Assembly (NCBI RefSeq): GCF_032337135.1
Contig: NZ_JAVXZZ010000002.1
Coordinates: 434,001 to 498,000 of the forward strand
Length of the DNA: 64,000 nt
Source of the DNA: Allorhodoferax sp032337135
GTDB taxonomy: Bacteria > Pseudomonadota > Gammaproteobacteria > Burkholderiales > Burkholderiaceae_C
Direction of reading: 5' to 3'
In this document: positions 24,872 through 33,500 of the stretch, piece by piece
How positions within the stretch are numbered: the stretch's first letter is position 1
Layout: the number at the start of each line of letters is the position of its first letter
The notes under the pieces: model-generated
Database searches by the model: none
The model's input: the letters and a program-made list of their open reading frames with translations, nothing else
What the model was told of the DNA's origin: nothing
Program-made: the position numbers and the translations under genes

Positions 24872-26005
24872 TCAATAGCTGGCCAGCGGGGTGGCCTGGG
24901 CGTTTTTGAAGGTGTACACCGTGATCGGTGCCTGCTTCATGTTGCCCTTGTCGTCGTAGGCATAGGTGCCGGCTACGCCCTTGTAGCTGCCCTTGCGCAG
25001 TTCGGCCGCCACCTTGGCGGGGTCGGTGGAGCCGGCCTTGGCCATGGACAGGCCGATGAGCATCATCTGGTCATAGAACGAGGCCGCGTAGGCGTCGGCG
25101 TCCAGGTTGAACTGCTTCTTGTACTTGGCCTTGAAGGCCGGGCCGTCGTTGGTCTTGTCCAGCATGGAGCCGCCTTGGGCGCAGTACACCACTTCGTTGA
25201 CCGCGTCGCCACCGAGCTTGCCCATTTCGGGGCTGCACAGCGTGTCGCCACCAAGCATCTTGGTGTTGACGGCGAGCTGCTTCATCTGGCGCGCCATGGG
25301 GGCGGCCTGCGGGGCATAGCCACCGTAGAACATCACGTCGGGCTTCTTGGCCTTGATGTTGGTGAGGATGGAGGAGAAGTCCGTCGCCTTGTCGGTGGTG
25401 TATTCCTGGCCGACGATGGTCAGGCCCTGGGCCTTGGCTTCCTTGATGAATTCCGCTGCCACGCCTTGTCCGAAGGCCGTGCGGTCGTCCACCACGGCGG
25501 CAGTCTTGGCCTTCATGACCTTGGCGGCATACATGGCCATGCTGGAGCCGATCTGGTTGTCCCCGGCGATGATGCGGAACAGGTGCTTGTAGCCGCCCTC
25601 GGTAACCTTGGGGTTGGTGCCCACGGTGGATACCAGGGCGCCACCGTCGTCATAGACGCGGGAGGCCGGAATGGCAACGCCCGAGCAGTAGGGGCCCATG
25701 ACGTATTTCACGCCACTGTCGACCAGCTTCTGTGCCACGGCCACGCCCGACTTGGGGTCGCACTGGTCGTCTTCGGACTGCAGCTCGAACTTGAGGGTCT
25801 TGCCGGCCACCTGCAGCTTCTTGGCATTGAGTTCCTCAATGGCCAGGCGGGTGCCGTTTTCGTTGTCCTTGCCAGCAAAGGCGTTGGGGCCGGAGAGCGG
25901 GCCGGTCTGGCCGATCTTGACGACTTGCTCCTGTGCCACCGCATGGCCGGCCAGGGTAAGCGCCAGCGCTGCAAACAAGGGGGTCGTCGAACGCGTACGT
26001 TGCAT
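24872..26005 (-). CDS. LivK-type ABC substrate-binding protein (hydroxyproline cluster)
   Basis: This is a 377-residue periplasmic binding protein with signal peptide (PLFAALALTLAGHAVAQEQ) and a Peripla_BP_6 fold ('VVKIGQTGPLSGPNAFAGKD' at the mature N terminus, cysteine pair in DDQCDPKSG and MGPYCSG). Start ATG 26005 is favoured because AAAAGGAA lies seven bases upstream; ATG 26011 would leave no spacing. It lies between the deaminase and epimerase genes, so hydroxyproline or another proline-like amino acid is a likely ligand. No permease or ATPase genes are nearby, so it must share a transporter encoded elsewhere. Confidence 0.87.
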   Translation of the reverse strand: MQRTRSTTPLFAALALTLAGHAVAQEQVVKIGQTGPLSGPNAFAGKDNENGTRLAIEELNAKKLQVAGKTLKFELQSEDDQCDPKSGVAVAQKLVDSGVKYVMGPYCSGVAIPASRVYDDGGALVSTVGTNPKVTEGGYKHLFRIIAGDNQIGSSMAMYAAKVMKAKTAAVVDDRTAFGQGVAAEFIKEAKAQGLTIVGQEYTTDKATDFSSILTNIKAKKPDVMFYGGYAPQAAPMARQMKQLAVNTKMLGGDTLCSPEMGKLGGDAVNEVVYCAQGGSMLDKTNDGPAFKAKYKKQFNLDADAYAASFYDQMMLIGLSMAKAGSTDPAKVAAELRKGSYKGVAGTYAYDDKGNMKQAPITVYTFKNAQATPLASY

Positions 26006-26156
26006 CTTCATTTCCTTTTGGGAGATTGGTTTGACAGAAAGTCGGAACTCCAACGGACCGGCCCTCCAGCGCACCACCGCGTTGCTTCACCCTGCCGTGC
26101 TCGCGCACGGACGGGGAGTTGGCAACGGGGGAGGTGTACGGGAACGCTAATCCGTA

Positions 26157-27071
26157 TCAGGCCTGTGACCTGTATTCCTGCGGGCGGGTTTCCAGTGCCT
26201 TTTGGACAATGGCAATCACCGCGTCGCGCTCCGATCCTACCAAGGGCAGACGGGGGCGACGCATGTGCTCGGTGCTGACGCCGGCCACGACGTCGATGAG
26301 TTTGAGGTTCTGGACCAGCTTGGTGGAAACATCCAGGTGCAGCATGGGGGTCATCCACTGGTAGATCTTGAGCGCTTCGGCGAAGCGCCCTTCCTTCATC
26401 AGGTTGTACAGGGCCACGTTTTCACGCGGGAAGGTGCAGCCCACGCCTGCCAGCAGGCCGTCGCAGCCCAGGGCCAGACCTTCGTAGGCCAGGTCGTCCA
26501 CGCCCATGAACAGCTGGTAGCGGTTGCCCAGCAGGTTGCGCAGGTCGGTGATGCGGCGGATGTTGTCGGTGCTTTCCTTGATGGCGACGATCCACTTGCA
26601 GTCGGCCAGCTCGGCCATGTGCTCGGGCTTGAGGTCGACCTTGTAGGCCACCGGGTTGTTGTAGACCATGATGGGCTTCTGGGCCTCTTCGGCCATGGCG
26701 CGCACGTTGGCCATGGCTTCACGGGCATCGGCGGCATAGATCACCGAGGGCATGACCATGTAGCCGTCCACGCCCAGGGCGTTGGCGCCACGGATGTAGC
26801 GCAGGGCCTCGCGGGTGGAGGTTTCGGACACGTTGGCCAGCACGGGTACGCGCCCGGCGCTGGCCTTGAGGGCGCAGTCCGCCACCAGCAGCTTTTCTTC
26901 CAGGGTGAGGGTGCTGGCTTCGCCCAGCGAGCCGCAGGTGACGAGGCCGTGCACGCCGTTGCGGATCAGGTAGTCGATGTGCTTGGCCGTGCCTTGCAGG
27001 TCCAGGGATTCATCGGCGTGGAACTTGGTGGTGATGGCGGGGAAGATGCCTTGCCATTTCGGGAGTGTCAT
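26157..27071 (-). CDS. DapA-family deaminase, pyrroline-4-hydroxy-2-carboxylate deaminase
   Basis: This 304-residue class I aldolase-fold protein has the Schiff-base lysine Lys165 (VAIKEST) and catalytic tyrosine Tyr137 (MVYNNP). The DHDPS/NAL family includes the deaminase that turns delta1-pyrroline-4-hydroxy-2-carboxylate into 2-oxoglutarate semialdehyde and ammonia. Its place between a candidate operator and the epimerase/dehydrogenase genes supports this over lysine synthesis. It is the first gene of the hydroxyproline operon; the start ATG 27071 lies 40 bases downstream of the palindrome at 27111-27134. A sugar-acid or dihydrodipicolinate activity is the alternative, but less likely given the neighbours. 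Confidence 0.87.
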   Translation of the reverse strand: MTLPKWQGIFPAITTKFHADESLDLQGTAKHIDYLIRNGVHGLVTCGSLGEASTLTLEEKLLVADCALKASAGRVPVLANVSETSTREALRYIRGANALGVDGYMVMPSVIYAADAREAMANVRAMAEEAQKPIMVYNNPVAYKVDLKPEHMAELADCKWIVAIKESTDNIRRITDLRNLLGNRYQLFMGVDDLAYEGLALGCDGLLAGVGCTFPRENVALYNLMKEGRFAEALKIYQWMTPMLHLDVSTKLVQNLKLIDVVAGVSTEHMRRPRLPLVGSERDAVIAIVQKALETRPQEYRSQA

Positions 27072-27110
27072 GGGGTGTGCCTTGCAGGGAGTTCAGTGGT
27101 TGATGTACGT

Positions 27111-27134
27111 ATCTTACAAATATATTTACAAGAT
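27111..27134. promoter_or_regulatory. AT-rich 24-bp palindrome, likely operator of the hydroxyproline operon
   Basis: ATCTTACAAATA|TATTTACAAGAT pairs at 10 of 12 positions around its centre. It stands 40 bases upstream of the deaminase start in the only AT-rich stretch nearby (27108-27160), which looks like a promoter. FCD-type GntR repressors bind short AT-rich palindromes of this sort, and one is encoded in the operon (20378-21037). Binding is inferred. Confidence 0.65.
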
Positions 27135-27239
27135 ATGTAAAAAATATTCTAAGGGAAAACCCTCGATCTGGCACTGCGGGACACGAAAGGCGGGAGGAGG
27201 CAACCATGCTCCTGCCTGCGCTTGCAGGACTAGACATGC

Positions 27240-27268
27240 AATAAAAAACGGCGCCACCCGGCGCCGTT
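27240..27268 (-). terminator. Terminator of gabD copy 2
   Basis: Same hairpin as at 18825-18853 (AACGGCGCC/GGCGCCGTT, loop ACCC) with a T-run on the minus strand. It separates the guanidinobutyrate/GABA operon from the hydroxyproline operon that starts about 100 bases further on. Confidence 0.85.
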
Positions 27269-27313
27269 ATTGCGTAGGCCGCTACTGGAAACGTAGCGGC
27301 TGCAGGGCTTGCA

Positions 27314-28783
27314 TTACTTCAGGATGTCGCCGATGCACAGGTACTTGATCTCGACATAGTCGTCCATGCCGAAGTGGCTGCCTTCGCGGCCCAGGCCGGA
27401 CTGCTTCACGCCGCCGAAGGGCACGTGCTCGGTGGCCAGGATGCCCACGTTGCAACCCACCATGCCGTACTCCAGCGCTTCACCGACGCGGTAGATGCGC
27501 CCGATGTCGCGGCTGTAGAAGTAGCTGGCCAAGCCAAACTCGGTGTTGTTGGCCGCATCAATGGCTTCCTGCTCGGTCTTGAACTTGAACACCGGCGCGA
27601 AGGGGCCGAAGGTCTCTTCCTTGGCACACAGCATGTCGGCCGTGGCGTCGGCCACCACCGTGGGCTCGAAGAACAGACCACCCAGCGCCTTGCCCCCGGC
27701 GACCACGCGGCCACCCTTGGCCACGGCATCGTCCACATGGCGCTGCACCTTGGCCACGGCGGCTTCCTCGATCAGCGGACCCTGGTTCACACCCTCGTCA
27801 AAGCCATTGCCCACCTTGGCGGTCTTCACCTTGGCAGCGAACTTGGTGACGAACTCGTCGTACACGCCTTCTTGCACATACAGGCGGTTCGAGCACACGC
27901 AGGTCTGGCCGGCGTTGCGGTACTTGCTGGCAAAGGCACCTTCCACGGCGGAGTCGATGTCGGCATCGTCGAACACGATGAAGGGGGCATTGCCACCCAA
28001 TTCGAGCGCCAGCTTCTTGATGGTGGGAGCACACTGGGCCATGAGGATGCGGCCCACTTCGGTGGAGCCGGTAAAGCTCAGGTGGCGCACCACGTCGTTG
28101 GCGCAGATCTCCTTGCCCACGGCAATGGAGTTGGAAGCGTCAGCGCTCAGGATGTTGATGACACCGGCCGGGATACCGGCACGGATGGCCAGCTCGGCGG
28201 CAGCCAGGGCGGTCAGCGGAGTCAATTCAGCCGGCTTGATGACCACGGGGCAACCGGCAGCCAGGGCAGGGGCCACCTTGCGGGTGATCATGGCCAGGGG
28301 GAAGTTCCAGGGCGTAATCGCCGCGCACACGCCGATGGGCTGCTTCAGGACCATCAGGCGGCGGTTGTTGTCGAACTGGGGCAGGGTCTCGCCGTTGACG
28401 CGCTTGGCTTCTTCGGCAAACCACTCCACGAAGGAGGCACCGTAGGCGATCTCGCCCTTGGCTTCAGCAAAGGGCTTGCCTTGCTCGGCGGTCAGGATGC
28501 GGGCCAGGTCGTCGGTGTTGGCGGTGAGCAGGTCAAACCACTTGCGCAGGATGATGGAGCGCTCCTTGCCGGTCTTGTTGCGCCAGGCAGGCCAGGCGGC
28601 GTTGGCGGCGTCGATGGCAAGCTTCGCATCGGCAGCGCCGAGGTTGGCCACATCGGCCAGCTTCTCGCCGGTGGCGGGGTTGCAGACGTCAAAGCGGCTG
28701 GCGCCAGCAACCCACTGCCCGTTGATCAGGGCGTCGGTCTTCAAGAGGCTGGGGTCTTTGAGTTGGCTTAACGGAGAGGTCAT
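27314..28783 (-). CDS. gabD: Succinate-semialdehyde dehydrogenase, GabD type, copy 2 (GABA side)
   Basis: This encodes the same 489-residue protein as copy 1, with silent base changes only near the 3' end and TAA instead of TGA as stop. Motifs are ELGGNAPF and GQTCVCSNR. This copy is the last gene after the ureohydrolase, 117 bases downstream of it, and shares the operon direction with gabT (36986-38284). Here oxidation of succinate semialdehyde to succinate is the expected role. Whether it has its own promoter in the 28788-28900 gap is unclear; the gap holds no obvious terminator or -35/-10 pair. Confidence 0.92.
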   Translation of the reverse strand: MTSPLSQLKDPSLLKTDALINGQWVAGASRFDVCNPATGEKLADVANLGAADAKLAIDAANAAWPAWRNKTGKERSIILRKWFDLLTANTDDLARILTAEQGKPFAEAKGEIAYGASFVEWFAEEAKRVNGETLPQFDNNRRLMVLKQPIGVCAAITPWNFPLAMITRKVAPALAAGCPVVIKPAELTPLTALAAAELAIRAGIPAGVINILSADASNSIAVGKEICANDVVRHLSFTGSTEVGRILMAQCAPTIKKLALELGGNAPFIVFDDADIDSAVEGAFASKYRNAGQTCVCSNRLYVQEGVYDEFVTKFAAKVKTAKVGNGFDEGVNQGPLIEEAAVAKVQRHVDDAVAKGGRVVAGGKALGGLFFEPTVVADATADMLCAKEETFGPFAPVFKFKTEQEAIDAANNTEFGLASYFYSRDIGRIYRVGEALEYGMVGCNVGILATEHVPFGGVKQSGLGREGSHFGMDDYVEIKYLCIGDILK

Positions 28784-28900
28784 GGTTGTCTCTGCTTATG
28801 GAAGATACAAAAGGTGAACAGTGCGAAGATAGTTGAAATTGGCTCTACGCTGGGTGCCGCTAAAGATGGGTCAGGTAGATCCAGTTAGGGTGTGTTGGGG

Positions 28901-29851
28901 TCAGCGCAGAGGCACGCCGGGCAATGCGCACAGCATCTCGTACAGCAGGTTGGCGCCCAGCAGGGCGGTGTTACCCGAGGGGTCGTACGGGGGCGAAACT
29001 TCCACGAGGTCGGCACCCACCAGATTCAGGCCGCGGCAGCCGCGCACGATTTCCAGCGCCTGCGGCACGGTCAGCCCGCCAACCTCGGGGGTACCGGTCC
29101 CGCCGGCGTAGGCCGGGTCAATGCCGTCGATGTCGAAGCTCAGGTAGCACGGCGTGGAGCCGATGCGTTGCCGCACCTGGGCCATCAGCGGGGCGAGCGA
29201 CTGGTACCAGACCTCGTGCGCGGGCACCACGGTAAATCCCTGGCTGCGCGGCCAGTCAAAGTCGTCGGCTGCATAGCCGGTACCGCGCAAGCCGATCTGG
29301 TACACCTTGTCGCAGGCCAACAGGCCTTCTTCCACCGCACGGCGGAATGGTGTGCCGTGGGCGATGCGTTCGCCGAACATGTCGTCGTTGATGTCGGCGT
29401 GGGCATCCACATGCACCAATGCCACCGGGCCGTGCTTGGCGGCGATGGCGCGCAGGATGGGCAGCGCAATGGTGTGGTCTCCGCCCAGCGTCAATGGAAT
29501 GCAGCCGTGCTTCAGGACCTCGGCATAGAAGTCGGTGATGATGGGCAGCGACTTCTGCAGCGAGTAGGTGTTGATGGGCACGTCGCCCAGGTCGGCCACC
29601 TGCAGCGCGTCGAACGGGGCGGCCCCGGTGGCCATGTTGTAAGGGCGCAGCAGGCAGGACTCGGCGCGAATCTGGCGCGGCCCGAAGCGGGCACCGGGGC
29701 GGTGGCTGGTGCCGGTGTCCAGCGGTACGCCGATGAAGGCGGCGTTCAATCCCTGGGCCGAGGTCGCCACGGGCAGGCGCATCATGCTTGCGATGCCGCC
29801 AAAGCGCGGCATGGCGTTACCGGAAAGCGGTTGATTGGGCGATGTAGGCAT
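28901..29851 (-). CDS. gbuA: Ureohydrolase, guanidinobutyrase-like (agmatinase family)
   Basis: This 316-residue binuclear manganese enzyme of the arginase/agmatinase family has metal ligands His126 (GGDHT), Asp149/His151/Asp153 (DAHAD) and Asp240/Asp242 (SFDIDGIDP), all present. It releases urea from a guanidino substrate. The region 'AGGTGTPEVGGLT' and the length match guanidinobutyrase (GbuA) and guanidinopropionase more than arginase. In an operon with gabT and gabD, cleavage of 4-guanidinobutyrate to GABA and urea makes best sense; agmatine to putrescine is the alternative. The start lies 11 bases after the chemoreceptor gene. Confidence 0.83.
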   Translation of the reverse strand: MPTSPNQPLSGNAMPRFGGIASMMRLPVATSAQGLNAAFIGVPLDTGTSHRPGARFGPRQIRAESCLLRPYNMATGAAPFDALQVADLGDVPINTYSLQKSLPIITDFYAEVLKHGCIPLTLGGDHTIALPILRAIAAKHGPVALVHVDAHADINDDMFGERIAHGTPFRRAVEEGLLACDKVYQIGLRGTGYAADDFDWPRSQGFTVVPAHEVWYQSLAPLMAQVRQRIGSTPCYLSFDIDGIDPAYAGGTGTPEVGGLTVPQALEIVRGCRGLNLVGADLVEVSPPYDPSGNTALLGANLLYEMLCALPGVPLR

Positions 29852-29862
29852 GGGCGGCAGTT

Positions 29863-31551
29863 TCAGTTCAATGTGATTAGCTGGTTGTGGCGTGTGTTCT
29901 CCAGTTGGAACACGGCCATGGCTTGGGCCAAGTGGGCGGCCTGGGCGCGCAGGCTTTCGGCAGCAGCGCTGATCTCTTCCACCAGTGCGGCGTTTTGCTG
30001 GGTAGCTTGGTCGATACGGGTGATGGCACTGCCGACGTGGCTGATGTCGTCGTACTGCTGTGTGGTGGCGGTGCGAATTTCTTGCACCAGGGCGTCCACA
30101 CGCTGCACATGGGCCACGATGTCCTCAATGGCGCTTCCGGTTCCGTGCACTTGGCGGGAGGCCTCGTGCACCTTGTTCACGTTGTCGCCGATAAGCTTGC
30201 GGATTTCCTTCGCGGCTTGCGCCGACCGCTGGGCCAGGGCACGCACCTCGCCGGCCACCACGGCAAAGCCGCGTCCTTGTTCGCCTGCGCGGGCCGCTTC
30301 CACTGCGGCGTTGAGGGCCAGGATGTTGGTTTGGAAGGCTATGCCGTCGATCACCCCTGTGATCTCGCTGATGGTGGCGGAAGAGTTGGCCAGTTCCTGC
30401 ATGGTCTGCACCACCTGGGCCACGCTGGCACCGCCCTTGCTGGCCACCTGGCTGGCGGTGGCAGCCAGCGCGCTGGCTTCGTTGGCGTGCTCGGTATTGC
30501 GTTTGACGGTGTGGGTGAGCTGTTCCATGGAGCCCACGGTTTCCTGCAGGTCACGGGCCTGGTTTTCGGTGCGTTGGCTCAGGTCGGCATTGCCTGCCGC
30601 AATCTCAGCGGAGCCGCTGGCCACGCCGTCGCTGCTGTCGCGTACGTCGCCCACCACCTGGGCCAGGCGCGTGCGCATGGTGTCCATGGCGGCGGCAATG
30701 CTGTCGGCAGCGCTTCCGCTGTGAACCACATTGTCTGCAGGGGAGCGCAGGTCGCCGGCAGCGATGTGCAAGGCCTGCTGGGCCACCTCGCGCGGCTCGC
30801 CACCGATCTGGCGTGTGACCGAGCGCATCACCAAGTAGGCAGCGCCAGTGCCCAGCACCAGTGCCAGTACACCTGCCATGGCCAGCAATGCCACCGAGCG
30901 CTGGTAGGTGCTGTTTCCCTCTTCGGCCAATAGCACGGCAGAGCGGGTTTTGTTTTGCCACTGCTCGTCCAGGGCTTTGAGGGTGGCTCGGAACAGCCGC
31001 TCGGACTTGCCGGTAAACAGGCGCCGTGCTTCTTCGACGCGTTCAGGTGCCTGCACCGATTCGCGGGACACCTCCTTGACCTTTTCCCAATTGGTTGCGG
31101 CCAAAGTGGTGCTTTCCAGCAGTGTTTGCCATGATTCCCGGTCCTGAGCATCCAGCAGATGGGATTCTTGCGCCTTGATGGAGTTTTGCAATTCGGTGAA
31201 AGACTGGGCAATGCTGCTTTCCAGCGGTGCCATCTCTTCCAGCGACACCGTCATCAGGTGTTGGGCTTGCAGCATGCGGATGGAGGAGGCCAACGATTGC
31301 CACTGGCGCACAGCCTCCAGAGACGGGGTGGTGGTGCTGGCGTAGTAGTCCAGCGCCGAATTCATGGAGCGCATGCGCACTGCCGACATGGTGGACACCG
31401 CCAGCAGCAGTGCCAGCAACAGGCCAAAGCCCAGCCAGAGCCGGGTACGCAGGCGCGTGGGCTTGAGCCGCGTCCAGCGCCGTGTGCCTTGCGCTGCGGC
31501 CTGGGGCGTGGTGGGGGCTGTCTGCGGTAGGGTGTTTGCGGGTGTTTTCAT
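29863..31551 (-). CDS. Methyl-accepting chemotaxis protein
   Basis: This is a 562-residue chemoreceptor with a cytoplasmic Pro/Thr-rich tail, TM1 at about 37-57, a four-helix-bundle periplasmic sensor (about 58-205), TM2 at about 218-240, HAMP, and a signalling domain with the conserved hairpin tip ('GIAFQTNILALNAAVEAARA'). There is no CheR-tethering pentapeptide at the C terminus. Its ATG overlaps the stop of the preceding binding-protein gene by four bases (ATGA, 31548-31551), and the ureohydrolase follows after 11 bases. The tight coupling suggests that it senses the ligand-loaded binding protein. It would drive taxis towards the compound that the operon imports and degrades. Confidence 0.92.
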   Translation of the reverse strand: MKTPANTLPQTAPTTPQAAAQGTRRWTRLKPTRLRTRLWLGFGLLLALLLAVSTMSAVRMRSMNSALDYYASTTTPSLEAVRQWQSLASSIRMLQAQHLMTVSLEEMAPLESSIAQSFTELQNSIKAQESHLLDAQDRESWQTLLESTTLAATNWEKVKEVSRESVQAPERVEEARRLFTGKSERLFRATLKALDEQWQNKTRSAVLLAEEGNSTYQRSVALLAMAGVLALVLGTGAAYLVMRSVTRQIGGEPREVAQQALHIAAGDLRSPADNVVHSGSAADSIAAAMDTMRTRLAQVVGDVRDSSDGVASGSAEIAAGNADLSQRTENQARDLQETVGSMEQLTHTVKRNTEHANEASALAATASQVASKGGASVAQVVQTMQELANSSATISEITGVIDGIAFQTNILALNAAVEAARAGEQGRGFAVVAGEVRALAQRSAQAAKEIRKLIGDNVNKVHEASRQVHGTGSAIEDIVAHVQRVDALVQEIRTATTQQYDDISHVGSAITRIDQATQQNAALVEEISAAAESLRAQAAHLAQAMAVFQLENTRHNQLITLN

Positions 31552-32642
31552 AGCATGCGCTGCTGGAACATCCGCTCCAGAGTTGCCCCCCGCTGTATCC
31601 AGAACTTGGCATCCAGTGCCAGCGAGCGGCGCAGGTTGCCAGGCGCCGAAGGCAGCTCGCTGGGTACCAGCGACAGATCCACCAGGTGCGAACTGTCGGC
31701 ACTGGCGCGTGCACGCCCGCTGTCGTAACGCAGGATGGCGTTGATGTGGGTCGGGCCGTAGGGAATAGCGCGGGAGAAGGCCAGTTGCGGTTCTTCCGAG
31801 GTGGCGTAGCGGATGAAATCACGCGCCTGCCGGGCACGAGCGGAGCCCTTGACCACGGCCCAGTAGTCGAGCTCGTAAATGGCATCGTTCCAGCCGATCT
31901 GCAAGCCGTCCTGGCCTTCGCTCTGGGCTGCGGCGATGCGTCCGTTGTAGGCACTGGACAGGCTGACGTCGCCGCTGGCCAATCGCTGCACAGGCTGTGC
32001 TCCCGACTCCCACCAGACGATGTGGGGTTTGAGTTGTTCGAGTCGCTTAAAGGCACGTTCCACCCCGGCCTCAGTGGTCAGCAGATGGTACACGTCGCGC
32101 CGACGCACGCCATCGGACATGAGGGCTATTTCCAAGTTGTAGCGGGCGCCCTTGCGCAGTCCGCGTTTGCCTGGAAAGCGTTGCACGTCCCAGAAGTCGG
32201 CCCAACTGCGAGGTGCATCGCGCAGGCGTTTGCTGTTGTACGCCAGTACGGTGGACCAGACAAAGGCGCCCACGCCACAGTCCTTGATGGTGCCTGGTAG
32301 CAGCATGCCTGCGTGCGGCAGGTTGTTGCGGTCGAAAAGCTCAAACAGACCCTCGTCGCAACCGTTTTGCAGGTCGACCGACTCGACTTCCACAACATCC
32401 CAGCGGACCTCAGCTGTTTGCACCTGGGCACGGATGGCAGCCAGATCGCCGTTGTATTCGGCACTGGTGGTGGCGACCCCTTGTTCGCGTGCAAATGGCT
32501 GGATGAAGGCCTGGTTTTGTGCTTTGCCGTTGGCACCGCCAAAGTTCACCACGGTCAATGGCAACTGGGCCTGGGCGGCGCCGAGCGCCACTGCGGTGTA
32601 CAGCAGCAGTGTGTGGACAAGATATCGGACTGACACTGGCAT
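31548..32642 (-). CDS. PotD-like periplasmic binding protein coupled to the chemoreceptor
   Basis: This 364-residue polyamine-type solute-binding protein has a signal peptide ending near 'LGAAQAQLP'. It is a paralogue of the transporter's own binding protein at 34786-35817: blocks such as TVVNFGGANG, WDVVEVES, GCDEGLFE, VWSTV, WADFWDV, RKGARYNLE and YGPT are shared, with roughly half the positions identical by eye. The pocket segments are therefore conserved, while the C terminus differs and is richer in Arg. It follows the two permease genes and overlaps the chemoreceptor start. It may feed the same importer or, more interestingly, serve as a dedicated taxis receptor. Confidence 0.85.
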   Translation of the reverse strand: MPVSVRYLVHTLLLYTAVALGAAQAQLPLTVVNFGGANGKAQNQAFIQPFAREQGVATTSAEYNGDLAAIRAQVQTAEVRWDVVEVESVDLQNGCDEGLFELFDRNNLPHAGMLLPGTIKDCGVGAFVWSTVLAYNSKRLRDAPRSWADFWDVQRFPGKRGLRKGARYNLEIALMSDGVRRRDVYHLLTTEAGVERAFKRLEQLKPHIVWWESGAQPVQRLASGDVSLSSAYNGRIAAAQSEGQDGLQIGWNDAIYELDYWAVVKGSARARQARDFIRYATSEEPQLAFSRAIPYGPTHINAILRYDSGRARASADSSHLVDLSLVPSELPSAPGNLRRSLALDAKFWIQRGATLERMFQQRML

Positions 32643-32669
32643 GGTGGAAGTTCCTGTGGTGGGCCGCTA

Positions 32670-33494
32670 TCAGCGGCGGCGTCCGCGCAGCCACTCCAGA
32701 CCCAGCATCAGCGCGGTGGTGAAGATGATGAGCAGTGTGGCCACGGCGGCAATGGTGGGCGAGATGTTTTCGCGGATGCCGGTGAACATCTGGCGCGGCA
32801 GCGTGACCTGCGTGGGGCCGGCAATAAAGAGTGTCACCACCACTTCGTCGAACGAGGTGGCAAAGGCAAACAGCGCGCCAGAGATCACGCCCGGGGCGAT
32901 GATGGGCAAGGTGACGCGGAAGAAGGTTTCCAGCGGCCCGGCTCCCAGGCTCAGGGATGCGCGCACCAGGTTGTGGTTGAAGCCCTGCAGCGTGGCCAGC
33001 ACGGTGGTTACCACGAAGGGCGCCCCCAGTGCGGCGTGCACCAGGATCAGGCCGGTATAGGTGTCGGACAGGCCGATCTTGGCAAAGAACAGGTAGGTGC
33101 TCACGCCCACCACGACGATGGGAACCACCATGGGCGAGATCAGCAGACTCATGAGCGTGCTTTTACCCAGGAAGTTCACGCGCGACAGCCCCACCGCGGC
33201 CATGGTGCCCAGCACCGTGGCCAGCAGCGTCGCCAGCGGTGCCACGATGAAGCTGTTGCGCGTGGCGCGGGCCCAGTCGTCGGAATTGAACAGGTTGTCG
33301 TACCACTGTAGCGACCAGCCCGGAATGGGGTAGGCCAGAAACGAGCTGTTCGAGAACGACAGCGGGATGATGACCAGGATGGGCAGCAGCAGGAACAGCA
33401 GGATGCTGATGCAGCCCAGGCGCAAGGCGTACCAGCCCAGCTTGTCGAAGACGGTGGCGTAGGCCGGAAAGTCGGGAAAGAGTATCTTGAGCAT
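32670..33494 (-). CDS. Polyamine-type ABC transporter permease (PotC/PotI class)
   Basis: This is a 274-residue inner-membrane permease with six predicted spans and the coupling loop near 'LSLGAGPLETFFRVTLPII'. It starts six bases after the larger permease gene and pairs with it. The operon order ATPase, binding protein, permease, permease is that of polyamine-family importers. Given gabT, gabD and gbuA in the same operon, the cargo may be 4-guanidinobutyrate or GABA rather than spermidine. Confidence 0.9.
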   Translation of the reverse strand: MLKILFPDFPAYATVFDKLGWYALRLGCISILLFLLLPILVIIPLSFSNSSFLAYPIPGWSLQWYDNLFNSDDWARATRNSFIVAPLATLLATVLGTMAAVGLSRVNFLGKSTLMSLLISPMVVPIVVVGVSTYLFFAKIGLSDTYTGLILVHAALGAPFVVTTVLATLQGFNHNLVRASLSLGAGPLETFFRVTLPIIAPGVISGALFAFATSFDEVVVTLFIAGPTQVTLPRQMFTGIRENISPTIAAVATLLIIFTTALMLGLEWLRGRRR

Positions 33495-33500
33495 TTCGGT

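Larger units (their letters stand above)
27238..28787 (-). repeat. 1.55-kb direct repeat, copy 2 (gabD plus terminator)
   Basis: This is the second copy of the repeat at 18823-20372, in the same orientation. The two copies flank 6.9 kb holding the rest of the hydroxyproline genes. Sequence outside the repeat differs completely on both sides: the upstream boundary is CATGGTT|GTCTC here and CATGGTT|CTTTT in copy 1. Confidence 0.93.

Noticed and set aside
18823..28787. Composite transposon or integrated element bounded by the 1.55-kb repeats
   Set aside because: The repeats hold only gabD and a terminator; there is no transposase, integrase, terminal inverted repeat or visible target-site duplication.
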